In this document: positions 16,966-25,494 of the stretch, one piece after another
How the letters are laid out: each line of letters begins with the position of its first letter
Numbering within the stretch: position 1 is the first letter of the stretch
Origin: Flavobacterium sp. 123
GTDB lineage: Bacteria > Bacteroidota > Bacteroidia > Flavobacteriales > Flavobacteriaceae
Direction of reading: 5' to 3'
NCBI RefSeq assembly: GCF_003634825.1
Contig: NZ_RBXD01000001.1
Location: 1,138,501 to 1,202,500 of the forward strand
Length of the DNA: 64,000 bases
Program-made: the position numbers and the translations under genes
The notes under the pieces: model-generated
Database searches by the model: none
Told to the model about the DNA's origin: nothing
What the model saw: the letters and a program-made list of their open reading frames with translations, nothing else

Positions 16966-17448
16966 TTATTTTTCTAGCACCTCTATAGTTACCATCATTT
17001 GCCCACTGCCTTTGTTTTGAGCAATTTCCATAAAAGCACGCTTAGTAAGGTCAATTTCTCTTGATCTTACAAAAGGTCCTCTATCAATAACCTCAACGAT
17101 TACGGACTTTCCATTAGCTTCATTTGTAACTTTTACTTTTGTTCCGAAAGGTAATTTTTTGTGGGCTGCAGTATATTTATTATTGTCAAATCTTTTTCCA
17201 CTAGTGGTTCTTTTTCCATTAAATTTGTTTGCATAATAAGATGCATGAGCATTTTTTTTATACTTTTTAAAAGTCCCAGACACAACTTCTGTAGTATCGA
17301 TTTGCAATTCTTTTTGCTCAACAACAGGTTTATTCTTTTTTACAGTATCTTTTTCTACGGCTATTTTTTGCTTGTTAGCAGTTGTAATTTGACTACTTAC
17401 TAAGCCAAAAACAGCTACCAAAAAAAACCATGTTACTACTTTTTTCAT
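16966..17448 (-). CDS. RlpA-family septal ring lytic transglycosylase-like protein
   Basis: The 160-residue protein has a signal peptide (KKVVTWFFLVAVFGLVSSQ) and a basic linker. A double-psi beta-barrel follows in residues about 65-155. The family block ASYYANKFNGKRTTSGKRFD and the acid-containing VEVIDRGPF are present. RlpA cleaves denuded glycan strands at the division site in some bacteria. There is no SPOR domain, so septal targeting is not evident here. It may be exported to the periplasm. Confidence 0.9.
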   Translation of the reverse strand: MKKVVTWFFLVAVFGLVSSQITTANKQKIAVEKDTVKKNKPVVEQKELQIDTTEVVSGTFKKYKKNAHASYYANKFNGKRTTSGKRFDNNKYTAAHKKLPFGTKVKVTNEANGKSVIVEVIDRGPFVRSREIDLTKRAFMEIAQNKGSGQMMVTIEVLEK

Positions 17449-17494
17449 GAATACTTTTTTAAGTTCAAATCTATTTTACAAAAACCATACCTAG

Positions 17495-17520
17495 ATAAAA
17501 AAAGTCCTTTTCAGGACTTT
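17495..17520 (-). terminator. Terminator after the small membrane protein gene
   Basis: On the minus strand the stem AAGTCCT/AGGACTT with a four-base loop is followed by a run of T. It begins 7 bases after the stop at 17527. Confidence 0.8.
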
Positions 17521-17526
17521 CTGTTT

Positions 17527-17949
17527 TTAGAACCATAATGACCAGGGAAGTCTACTCAGGATGAGTAACAATCCTATACCATAAAATACGGCTATGCTTT
17601 TAAATTTAGATTCGCTTGAATCTGCTTTTTTATGTTTAGACCATCCTATTGTAATAAATACAATTGCTATTATGTTTATTAACGGATGCTCTAATGAAGT
17701 TAATCGTAAGGAAGCATCTTTCATTTGTCCTAAAGATGCAAACCCTAATTGTGATACAAAGTATAAAATAAGACCTACTAATAATTGTGTGTGTGTTCCT
17801 ATTAATCCAAACAATGCTATTTTTCTATCTTTTGGTGTAAACTCTTTTTTGGAATTTTTTCCAATAAATGAATTAACTACTGCAATCACTAATAATAAAA
17901 GAGCTAAATATGCCCAACCAGAATGAAATTTTTGAATAAATTCGTACAT
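17527..17949 (-). CDS. Small four-helix membrane protein, cytochrome b-like
   Basis: The protein has 140 residues from the start MYEFIQKFHSGWAYLALL. An upstream ATG would add 19 odd residues that run into the neighbouring terminator, so it is rejected. Four membrane helices are clear: WAYLALLLLVIAVVNSF, ALFGLIGTHTQLLVGLILYF, LINIIAIVFITIGW and VFYGIGLLLILSRLPW. His residues lie in the helices or at their edges (FHSGW, IGTHTQ, EHPLIN), which fits a haem-binding or electron-transport role. Homologues in Bacteroidetes are annotated as cytochrome b-like, but this rests on similarity only. Confidence 0.75.
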   Translation of the reverse strand: MYEFIQKFHSGWAYLALLLLVIAVVNSFIGKNSKKEFTPKDRKIALFGLIGTHTQLLVGLILYFVSQLGFASLGQMKDASLRLTSLEHPLINIIAIVFITIGWSKHKKADSSESKFKSIAVFYGIGLLLILSRLPWSLWF

Positions 17950-17991
17950 ATAATTTGTTTTTTGAAATTCAAATATAATAAAAAAACAGGA

Positions 17992-18030
17992 TAAAAAAAA
18001 CGGCATTCAATCAAATATGAATGCCGTTTT
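17992..18030 (-). terminator. Terminator after the TonB-dependent receptor gene
   Basis: The perfect stem ACGGCATTCA/TGAATGCCGT, followed by a T-run on the minus strand, starts about 20 bases after the receptor stop. Confidence 0.88.
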
Positions 18031-18050
18031 AGTAATATTATAATTTTAAC

Positions 18051-20828
18051 TTAGAAGTTATAACGTAAGCTAAAGTTCCAAGTTCTTCCGAAACCAAAGA
18101 AAACACTGTTTGCTTTAGCAACTCCATTGTATGTTTTACCAGCTGATTCGTAAGTAGGTCCTGAACTTCCAGAAACAAAATCAGAAGCAAATATATTAGT
18201 TTTTGATTCAGCAATATACGTTTCATCTAAAACGTTGTTTACATTTAATCTGAAAACCACTGAGTTTGCTTTATCTCTACCAACAAGCATTTTATATGAA
18301 AAACCAGCATCCATTAAACCGTATGATGGCAATTCTAAAGACCCTTTATTTGTTGAAGAAGAAAAATTCGCAGGCGAAATAGACGCATATAATTTATCAT
18401 TATAGTTGTAGTTTGCATCCAAAATAACTCTCGTAAAAACTTCATAAGAAGCTCCCAAAGAAGCTGTCAATTGAGCTGCATCTCCTACTTTTACTTTATC
18501 TAAATATAAAGTTGTAGATGTTCCTCCAGAAACTGGATTATTTGAAACATCGTATCTATTACTAATACTATTCCCTTTATATCTCCAATCTCCAATAGAG
18601 AACATTGCGTTTATTTTTAACTTATCTGTTGCTTTAGCTGTTGCTTCAAGCTCTACTCCTGAGTGAACCTCAGTAATCCCAGAATAATCATAATATCCAC
18701 CTGGATTAAGAGCGTCAGTATCATTTGATCTTTGGTATCTATCTTTCCATTGTGTGTTGTAAATATTTAAGTTAGCATTAAATATTGCAGATCTAAATCC
18801 GTAACCAGCTTCAAATCCAAGGATTTTTTCATTTACTAAATTTCCATTTACTAATGATTTATTATTTGGATAAACAGCAGTAAAGAATGGTTGTTTAGAA
18901 TAATATCCAGCATTTACAAAAACATTGTGATTTTCGTTGATGTTGTAGTTAGCACCTCCTTTTACATTTCCACCAATAATGTTTTTGAAACTAGTGTCTG
19001 AAAGTGGGTTTGAACTTAAATAAGTAAAACGATCGGTTTTCTTAAATCCTTGTTGCGAAACAGCTCCTTGAACAAAGGCCGTTAAATTATCTTTAGAATA
19101 TTCTAATTGCGTAAAAGCACCGTACCAGTTTACTCCACCGTCATAATCATATCCTATTTTTTCTTTAACCGCTGAACTTGCAAAAGGATTTAAAGAAGGA
19201 CTTACTGAATATGTTTCTGTAAGAACTCTGTTCGGCGAGTTAACATTTGTGTTATCAAGAAATGCATCTCCTCCCAATAAAGTATTCACATCTTGATAGT
19301 GAATTCCTTTGTAAGTTCTTGCATCAATACCAAAATCTAATGTTAGAGTTTGAGTTAATTTTTTATTCAAACTAACAATTCCTCCATACCAGTCATGAGA
19401 GTTGAAAGAAGAAATTCTTGAAATACCAGTAGTCGTTGTAGAAGAAGTTCCTGCACTTGACGTATTTTGATATTGTCCTGTTACACCTGTAGTAGTTCTA
19501 GTTCTAGCAACGCCATTAATCATAACTGTTTGCCCTGAATTATAGGCTTGTATTTTATCAAAATCAACTAATCCAGTTGCAGTTCTAAAAGCACTGTTTA
19601 AATAGTTTAAACTTCTAATACCTCCAGTTCCTGTAGAACCACCTCCACGACCCCAAGAACCGTAAACTACAGTTGAAAGTTTAGTCGTTTCGTTGATCTT
19701 CCAATCCCAGTTTAAAGAAGCAACTGGTTTGTGGTAAAAGTTTCTTTTCATGTTAAATTGCTCTCCATTCAAATAACCCCAATCAGAGTTATATCTTGTA
19801 TTTGGCTCACCATTAGAACCATATTTAAGATAAGTATCAAGAGTAATATTAGTAGATCTTTGATTGTGCCATTGTGGCGCACCTGTAAAAGTAAATTGAA
19901 GATCATGTTTATCATTTGCTTTGTAACCTAAAGCTATAAAATAATTTTTACCTTCAAAATTTGTTCCGTCAACATAACCATCTCCAGTAGTTGAACTCAA
20001 TAAGACTGATGCTGAAAGACCGTTTTTCAAAAGCCCCGTATTATAAGAAGCTTGCACTTTCAAATAATTAGCATTACCAAAACCAGAAGATACTGCTCCT
20101 CCTTCTTTCATGTCAGACGATTTTGTCAACACATTTATTGTTCCTCCTACAGAAGCAATTGCTAATTTAGAAGAACCAAGACCTCTTTGAACTTGCATCG
20201 CTGAAGTAACATCAGATAATCCAGCCCAGTTACTCCAGTAAACAGCACTGTTTTCCATGTCATTTACAGGAACCCCATTTATCATAACAGCAATGTTTTT
20301 TTGATCAAATCCACGAATGTTAATTCTTGAATCTCCAAAACCTCCACCAGATTTTGTAACATATACAGAAGGTGTATTTCTTAAAATTTCAGGAAATTCT
20401 TGAGTTCCTAATTTTTCTTGAATTTCTGCTGCTTTAATAGTTGACACAGCTACAGGTGTTTTTCTGTCCTTAGCGATATCCGCAACACCAGATGTTACTA
20501 TAATTTCATTTAATTGATTAGAATTTTCATTTAAAACAATTGTTCCTAAATTAACAGTAGCTCCATTTGAAACTGAGAATTTAACTGTTTTTGTATCAAA
20601 ACCTATAAAAGAGATAACTAATTCTCCAGATACAACCGAAGTATTAATAGAAAATTTACCGTCAAAATCTGAAGAAACTCCAGTTGTTGAACCTTTAACA
20701 GCAATATTTGTTCCAGGCAAAGTCATTTGCCCATCAGTAATAGTTCCAGTAATTTTTCCTTGAGAAAATACTGATGAAACTATCAAAAACATTAATCCAG
20801 TGAGTAACCAATTTTTCATTGTCTTCAT
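18051..20828 (-). CDS. TonB-dependent receptor with CarboxypepD-like N-domain
   Basis: This 925-residue outer membrane receptor has a signal peptide (residues 1-22, ending FLIVSSVFSQ). A CarboxypepD-regulatory-like domain follows at about 23-105 (GKITGTITDGQMTLPGTNI, VISFIGFDTKTV). The plug lies at about 107-230 (EIIVTSGVADIAKDRKTPVA, INIRGFDQKNIAVMINGVPV, RGLGSSKLAIASVGGTINVL). The rest is a large beta-barrel ending in WNFSLRYNF. No SusD-like partner lies beside it, so it is a solitary receptor. The substrate is unknown. It has a terminator but the promoter box is weak (TAATTTTA). Confidence 0.93.
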   Translation of the reverse strand: MKTMKNWLLTGLMFLIVSSVFSQGKITGTITDGQMTLPGTNIAVKGSTTGVSSDFDGKFSINTSVVSGELVISFIGFDTKTVKFSVSNGATVNLGTIVLNENSNQLNEIIVTSGVADIAKDRKTPVAVSTIKAAEIQEKLGTQEFPEILRNTPSVYVTKSGGGFGDSRINIRGFDQKNIAVMINGVPVNDMENSAVYWSNWAGLSDVTSAMQVQRGLGSSKLAIASVGGTINVLTKSSDMKEGGAVSSGFGNANYLKVQASYNTGLLKNGLSASVLLSSTTGDGYVDGTNFEGKNYFIALGYKANDKHDLQFTFTGAPQWHNQRSTNITLDTYLKYGSNGEPNTRYNSDWGYLNGEQFNMKRNFYHKPVASLNWDWKINETTKLSTVVYGSWGRGGGSTGTGGIRSLNYLNSAFRTATGLVDFDKIQAYNSGQTVMINGVARTRTTTGVTGQYQNTSSAGTSSTTTTGISRISSFNSHDWYGGIVSLNKKLTQTLTLDFGIDARTYKGIHYQDVNTLLGGDAFLDNTNVNSPNRVLTETYSVSPSLNPFASSAVKEKIGYDYDGGVNWYGAFTQLEYSKDNLTAFVQGAVSQQGFKKTDRFTYLSSNPLSDTSFKNIIGGNVKGGANYNINENHNVFVNAGYYSKQPFFTAVYPNNKSLVNGNLVNEKILGFEAGYGFRSAIFNANLNIYNTQWKDRYQRSNDTDALNPGGYYDYSGITEVHSGVELEATAKATDKLKINAMFSIGDWRYKGNSISNRYDVSNNPVSGGTSTTLYLDKVKVGDAAQLTASLGASYEVFTRVILDANYNYNDKLYASISPANFSSSTNKGSLELPSYGLMDAGFSYKMLVGRDKANSVVFRLNVNNVLDETYIAESKTNIFASDFVSGSSGPTYESAGKTYNGVAKANSVFFGFGRTWNFSLRYNF

Positions 20829-21081
20829 TGTTGTTTAGTTAAATAATATTTGGTAAAATTATAACATTTTTGTGTTAAAAAGTTAACGTAATGTTAAGAA
20901 AAGTACATTTTAGATTCGTTTTTTTACAGAATTATGTTTTATGCAATTATTTTGTTAAAAAAAATATAATATATAATTTGATGTGTTTTTAATTATTCAT
21001 TCTGTAAAAATAAATTAACATGACTATTAATAAAAATGGAATGCAGAAATGTATTACATTTTTTAAAAGTTAACTGTAAAT
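20829..21081. other. Gene-free region with long inverted repeat
   Basis: About 250 bases upstream of the receptor gene hold no ORF. The 12-base word TTTTTACAGAAT (20921-20932) recurs as its exact reverse complement at 20999-21010, separated by 66 bases. This could be a cruciform or a paired operator upstream of the receptor gene. Nothing else is seen. Confidence 0.45.
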
Positions 21082-21119
21082 AAAAAAAGCTCTGATTTAT
21101 ACAAATCAGAGCTTTTTTA
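21082..21119 (-). terminator. Terminator downstream of pgi
   Basis: The perfect stem AAGCTCTGATTT/AAATCAGAGCTT is flanked by A and T runs. It lies 80 bases after the pgi stop. Confidence 0.8.
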
Positions 21120-21198
21120 TATTATTAATGTACGTTACCTTATCATTAATTTCTTTCCAGAGGTTGTGAATTAAATTAGGAAGAGATAGTATTAAATT

Positions 21199-22842
21199 CT
21201 ATTTATTTGTCAAAAAATGATTTAACAAAAATGAGGTAGAACTATCGTGGTTTTTAATTGTTTTAGTGTTTATTTCTTCTAAAATAGAATTTGCTAATTG
21301 CTTTCCTAATTCAACTCCCCACTGGTCAAAACTAAAAATATTCCAAATAATTCCTTGTACAAAAATCTTGTGTTCGTACATTGAAATCAAAGATCCTAAT
21401 GATTTTGGAGTCAATTTTTGGATTAAAATAGTGTTGGTAGGTTTGTTTCCTTCAAAAACTTTGAAAGGCAACAGAGCAGCAGCTTTATCTTTTGGCAAAC
21501 CTTGTTTATCAAATTCGGCTTGTACTTGCGCTCCTGTTTTTCCGTGCATCAAAGCCTCTGTTTGCGCAAAGAAATTAGACATCAATTTATCATGATGATT
21601 GTCATCTCCATATAATGGTTTTACAAATCCAATAAAGTCAGTAGGAATAATTTTAGTTCCTTGGTGAATTAACTGAAAAAAGGCGTGTTGCGCATTTGTT
21701 CCAGGCTCACCCCAAATAATAGTCCCTGTTTGATAGTCAACTGGTTTCCCGTCACGACCCACACTTTTACCATTACTTTCCATTGTACCTTGTTGCAGAT
21801 ACGGAGCTAATTTTTGTAAATACTGAGTGTATGGAATTAACGCTTCACTTTCTGCACCAAAAAAATTGTTGTACCAAACGCTTAATAAAGCAAGAATTAC
21901 TGGAATGTTTTGATCAAAATCAGCTGTTTTAAAATGCTCATCCATTTCATTTGCACCGCTTAATAATGCATCGAAATTATCAAAACCAACTGCTAAACTT
22001 ATTGAAAGTCCAACTGCACTCCACAATGAGAATCGTCCTCCAACCCAATCCCACATAGGAAATACGTTGTCAGGATTAATTCCAAATTCCGTTACTTTTT
22101 GAAGATTTGTAGAAACTGCCACAAAATGTTTTGCTACATCTGATTGTGTCGCTGATTTCAAAAACCATTCTCTAATAGTCTCAGAATTTGTTAGTGTTTC
22201 TTGAGTTGTAAATGTTTTAGAAACAATAACAAAAAGGGTTGTTTCTGGATTTAATTTTTTAATAATTTCATTTACATGATCTCCATCAACATTCGATACA
22301 AAATGAACATTTAAATGATTTTTATAAAACTGTAAGGCCTCAACTGCCATTACAGGTCCTAAATCTGAACCGCCAATACCAATATTGACAACATCTGTAA
22401 ATGTTTTTCCTGTATAACCAGTTCTTAAACCAGATGTAATTTCATTTGTAAATGCTTTGATTTTATTTTTTACTTCATGAATTTCAGGAACTACATTTAT
22501 TCCTTCAACATTTATAACAGAAGATTCTTTTGTTCTTAATGCGGTATGAAGTACTGCTCTATTTTCAGTTTGGTTGATAATTCCTCCATCAAAATACTCT
22601 TGTATAGCGCTTTTAAGTCCAACTTGATTGGCTAATTCGAGTAACAATGTTAGGGTTTCCTGATTGATTCTATTTTTAGAGAAATCAACTAAGAAATCAT
22701 TCCATTTTAAATTGAATTTTTCTACTCTTGAAGCATCCGATTGAAACATATCGTGCATTGATGCTGCTTGTATTTCTTGGTAATGTTTTTGAAGCTTATT
22801 CCATGCTTCCGTACCAGTTGGGTTTATTGTATTTAAAGCCAT
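21199..22842 (-). CDS. pgi: Glucose-6-phosphate isomerase
   Basis: This 547-residue enzyme interconverts glucose-6-phosphate and fructose-6-phosphate. It matches the long E. coli-type family. The sugar isomerase blocks [36 protein letters not shown] and [20 protein letters not shown] (active-site Glu and His) are present, as is the C-terminal [17 protein letters not shown] with its catalytic Lys. It stands alone with its own terminator. Confidence 0.98.
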   Translation of the reverse strand: MALNTINPTGTEAWNKLQKHYQEIQAASMHDMFQSDASRVEKFNLKWNDFLVDFSKNRINQETLTLLLELANQVGLKSAIQEYFDGGIINQTENRAVLHTALRTKESSVINVEGINVVPEIHEVKNKIKAFTNEITSGLRTGYTGKTFTDVVNIGIGGSDLGPVMAVEALQFYKNHLNVHFVSNVDGDHVNEIIKKLNPETTLFVIVSKTFTTQETLTNSETIREWFLKSATQSDVAKHFVAVSTNLQKVTEFGINPDNVFPMWDWVGGRFSLWSAVGLSISLAVGFDNFDALLSGANEMDEHFKTADFDQNIPVILALLSVWYNNFFGAESEALIPYTQYLQKLAPYLQQGTMESNGKSVGRDGKPVDYQTGTIIWGEPGTNAQHAFFQLIHQGTKIIPTDFIGFVKPLYGDDNHHDKLMSNFFAQTEALMHGKTGAQVQAEFDKQGLPKDKAAALLPFKVFEGNKPTNTILIQKLTPKSLGSLISMYEHKIFVQGIIWNIFSFDQWGVELGKQLANSILEEINTKTIKNHDSSTSFLLNHFLTNK

Positions 22843-22976
22843 CTATAATTGGATTGTGATATTATTCTATTTTTTTGCAAAAATACTGAAATTAGTTTGA
22901 ATAGATAATCAGTTTGCACTTATATAACAATTAAAAAACATCAAATTTGTTAGTTTACGAATACACAACTTGAATA

Positions 22977-24197
22977 CTACAAATTTGCCACACTATCCAA
23001 TTCTCTTTTTAAAGGCTCAATTTGCTTTAAAAATCGTTTTTTACTTGATGAGTTCATAGGTTCTCCATTAGGTAATTTCAATTTTAAAGCATCTACTTGA
23101 ACGCCATTTTTCCAAAAACGATAACATACATGAGGTCCTGTTGCTAAGCCCGTACTACCAACTCGACCTATGACTTGCCCTTGAATAACGTGCTGTCCTC
23201 GTCTTACCAAAATTCTAGACATATGTAAATATTGCGTAGAATAGGTTGAATTATGTTTCACTTTTACAAAATTTCCGTTTCCAGTTGTAAAACCTGTTTG
23301 CTCCACTACACCTGCAGCTGTCGTGGTAATAGGAGTACCGTAAGGTGCTGCATAATCAGTTCCTTTATGTGCTTTCCAAGTATGTTGCACTGGATGAAAT
23401 CTATTTGACGTAAATCGAGAAGAAATTCTACTGAATTTGATAGGGGTTTTCAAAAAGAAATTTTTCAGGGTTTTACCGTCCTCATCATAATATTCTACTT
23501 TATCGGAAGAAGGATTTTGTGCAAAAGGAAAGGCATAAATAATCTTGCCTTTATACTCAAAAAAAGCAGCCTGAAGACTATCAACTCCATCATAAATGGT
23601 GTCGTTAATATATCGTTCCGTAAAAGTTAAAGCAAATCGGTCTCCTTTTTTTAACTTGAAGAAGTCAATAGACCACGCAAATATTTTAGAAATTCTACTC
23701 GCTAAAGCGCCCTCAACTCGAGCACTTTCTAAGGTTTCAGATAAGGAGCCTTTTAACAAACCTCCTATTGTTCTTTGTTTAATTTTAATAGGTCTTGTTT
23801 TTTTGTAGGCAGTAACTGTAGTATCTCGCAAATCAATTACATAATAATTTAAAGCGTTTGGCTGATAGATAAAAACCTGTAATTCATTTTTTTTATGTCT
23901 TGATCTAAGAAGTGTATAAGGTTTATCAAACCTCATTATTCGCACATCAAAAGTATCTTTTACTTTTTCAATGATGTCATAGACTTTCTTATTTCCAATG
24001 TTTTGCTTTTGGAGAATAGTACCAAAAGTATCTCCTTTTTTAATCGTGTCATGAACTACATTAAAATCAGCATATGTAAATCCAAACTCTACCTTTTTAG
24101 AGGCTGTTTTTGAAGTTTTGTCATCCAATGTTTCATCGGTTTTAGAACAAGATAGTATCGAAAATAATACTATTATAAGTGCAAAAACTTGTTTCAA
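22977..24197 (-). CDS. M23 family metallopeptidase lipoprotein
   Basis: This 406-residue protein has a lipoprotein signal with Cys near residue 17 (LFSILSCSKTDE). An N-terminal region of about 220 residues with a LysM/OapA-like fold follows (FGTILQKQNI). The LytM (M23) domain fills residues about 255-375. The first zinc motif HxxxD is intact (H277, D281 in HKGTDYAAP). The second motif, normally HxH, reads HVC (H356, C358), so a Cys replaces the usual His ligand. The enzyme would cut peptidoglycan cross-bridges, or act as a regulator if inactive. DUF3108 lies 110 bases upstream on the same strand. Confidence 0.9.
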   Translation of the reverse strand: MKQVFALIIVLFSILSCSKTDETLDDKTSKTASKKVEFGFTYADFNVVHDTIKKGDTFGTILQKQNIGNKKVYDIIEKVKDTFDVRIMRFDKPYTLLRSRHKKNELQVFIYQPNALNYYVIDLRDTTVTAYKKTRPIKIKQRTIGGLLKGSLSETLESARVEGALASRISKIFAWSIDFFKLKKGDRFALTFTERYINDTIYDGVDSLQAAFFEYKGKIIYAFPFAQNPSSDKVEYYDEDGKTLKNFFLKTPIKFSRISSRFTSNRFHPVQHTWKAHKGTDYAAPYGTPITTTAAGVVEQTGFTTGNGNFVKVKHNSTYSTQYLHMSRILVRRGQHVIQGQVIGRVGSTGLATGPHVCYRFWKNGVQVDALKLKLPNGEPMNSSSKKRFLKQIEPLKRELDSVANL

Positions 24198-24306
24198 TCT
24201 TTATATTTTTTTTAATTAATTTACTTTTCCTCTTTCTTGTTCTCCGACTCGTGTTCATTGCTCAAAACTATATAGTCATGAATCATTCTTTTTTTAAGCT
24301 AAGTAT

Positions 24307-25080
24307 TTACAGTTTTACTTTAAACGAATTTTTTAATCCTTTGAATGCGTCTAAATCTGCTTTTATAGAACCTACAGCAAGATTCGCTTTAATACGAAGA
24401 GGCAACTTATTATTATCATCTGAAATCCAAACAGTTAAACTTTCCTGCTCTTTAAAAACACGTCCAGATTGAACTAATGGTCTAAAAACCATTGCCGAAA
24501 CGGTTCCAAATTTAGTTGTAATATCCTCACGTCCAATAAATTTTAACTTAAACTTTGTAGTTTCTTCGTCAAAAAACATATCAATAGCAATTGACTCACC
24601 AGGCTTTATTTTATCAATATTAGGAGAATTCCTTAAATAATAAAATGTTGACATTATGTCTTGTGTGTTTTTTGGAATCACAAAAGTTTTTTCCGTTTTG
24701 TGTTTGTAATCTTTAAACAAAACTTTATTTGATGCTTGATTAAAAAAGCCCTCTTGGTTTTTAGTATATCCGCCTTCATTTATTTTTCTGACAAACTGAT
24801 ATGGATTACCTGTTTCTTTGTCAATATAACTTTCATAAAGATCTTCTACTTTGAAAAAAAACCTGGACATTCCCGTGGTGTATCCTTTGCCAATAACATG
24901 AAAGACTTTTTTGTTATTTATGGTGGCATCTTGTACTTCTAATGTGGCATAGCCCGCATTTACAAAGCCGTAATGTATGCGAAACTTAAACCATTCCCCT
25001 ACGGCATAAGCATCTTCCTTTTGAGAATCAAAACTTACAGTAGTTATAAATATTAGAAGTAGTGCTATTTTTTTCATCAC
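24307..25080 (-). CDS. DUF3108 domain protein, exported
   Basis: The 257-residue protein has a signal peptide (MMKKIALLLIFITTVSFDSQ). The body has the DUF3108 pattern: GEWFKFRIHYGFVNAGYATLEV early, DLYESYIDKETGNPYQFVRK in the middle and LTVWISDDNNKLPLRIKANL near the end. Such proteins fold as periplasmic beta-sheets; their role is unknown. The M23 peptidase follows on the same strand, which hints at an envelope role. A terminator-bearing RNA candidate ends about 55 bases upstream of the start. Confidence 0.85.
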   Translation of the reverse strand: MMKKIALLLIFITTVSFDSQKEDAYAVGEWFKFRIHYGFVNAGYATLEVQDATINNKKVFHVIGKGYTTGMSRFFFKVEDLYESYIDKETGNPYQFVRKINEGGYTKNQEGFFNQASNKVLFKDYKHKTEKTFVIPKNTQDIMSTFYYLRNSPNIDKIKPGESIAIDMFFDEETTKFKLKFIGREDITTKFGTVSAMVFRPLVQSGRVFKEQESLTVWISDDNNKLPLRIKANLAVGSIKADLDAFKGLKNSFKVKL

Positions 25081-25129
25081 TTTTTTGGACTATTTATTAC
25101 CACAAATACAAATTTTGTTCCAAATGTAT

Positions 25130-25247
25130 TAAAACAAAAAAACTCAGTCAAATAATGACTGAGTTTTTATGCTATTAACTAACCAAAAAACTATAAATTA
25201 TGAAATTTATATCAATAATAAGAAGGAAACCACCCCTTCCTTTTTTG
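25130..25247 (-). ncRNA. Candidate three-hairpin small RNA or attenuator
   Basis: On the minus strand a TACCTTTG box (25254-25261) predicts a start near 25247. The following ~115 bases contain three hairpins: AAGGAA/TTCCTT (25223-25228 with 25237-25242, loop GGGGTGGT), TATAAATT/AATTTATA (25192-25199 with 25204-25211) and a perfect 10-bp AACTCAGTCA/TGACTGAGTT stem (25141-25150 with 25156-25165) with a T-run. No ORF with coding character fits. It may be a free small RNA or a leader that terminates ahead of the DUF3108 gene. No -33 box is seen and no family assignment is made. Confidence 0.5.
25132..25168 (-). terminator. Strong terminator of the RNA candidate
   Basis: A perfect 10-bp stem with five-base loop is followed by seven T residues on the minus strand, 50-55 bases upstream of the DUF3108 start. 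It does not follow any coding gene. Confidence 0.8.
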
Positions 25248-25261
25248 CGAGTGCAAAGGTA

Positions 25262-25494
25262 GTTAACAAATCCAGTTTTTTTGATGAAAAATATACTTTA
25301 ACACAACATATGCAAAAATACCTTAGAAATGTCCTGTATTTTTTTACATTTCACAAAAAAAGTATAATTTTATCGATATACTCTCAATCATCTCATATAC
25401 AACTCTTCTTTATTTGTTCTTTAAAAAACAACTGTCTTTCAAAAATGATTGTCGTTTAATTTCAACACAAACATTAAACTATACCACTATTTAA
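25262..25494. other. Gene-free intergenic region
   Basis: The remaining 230 bases between the RNA candidate and the patatin gene stop are AT-rich. A long plus-strand frame here has no family resemblance and unlikely composition. No further structure was found. Confidence 0.4.

Noticed and set aside
25169..25459. Long plus-strand frame in the intergenic region
   Set aside because: Composition and sequence look random (runs of Phe, Ser, Lys), no family pattern, and it crosses the RNA candidate.
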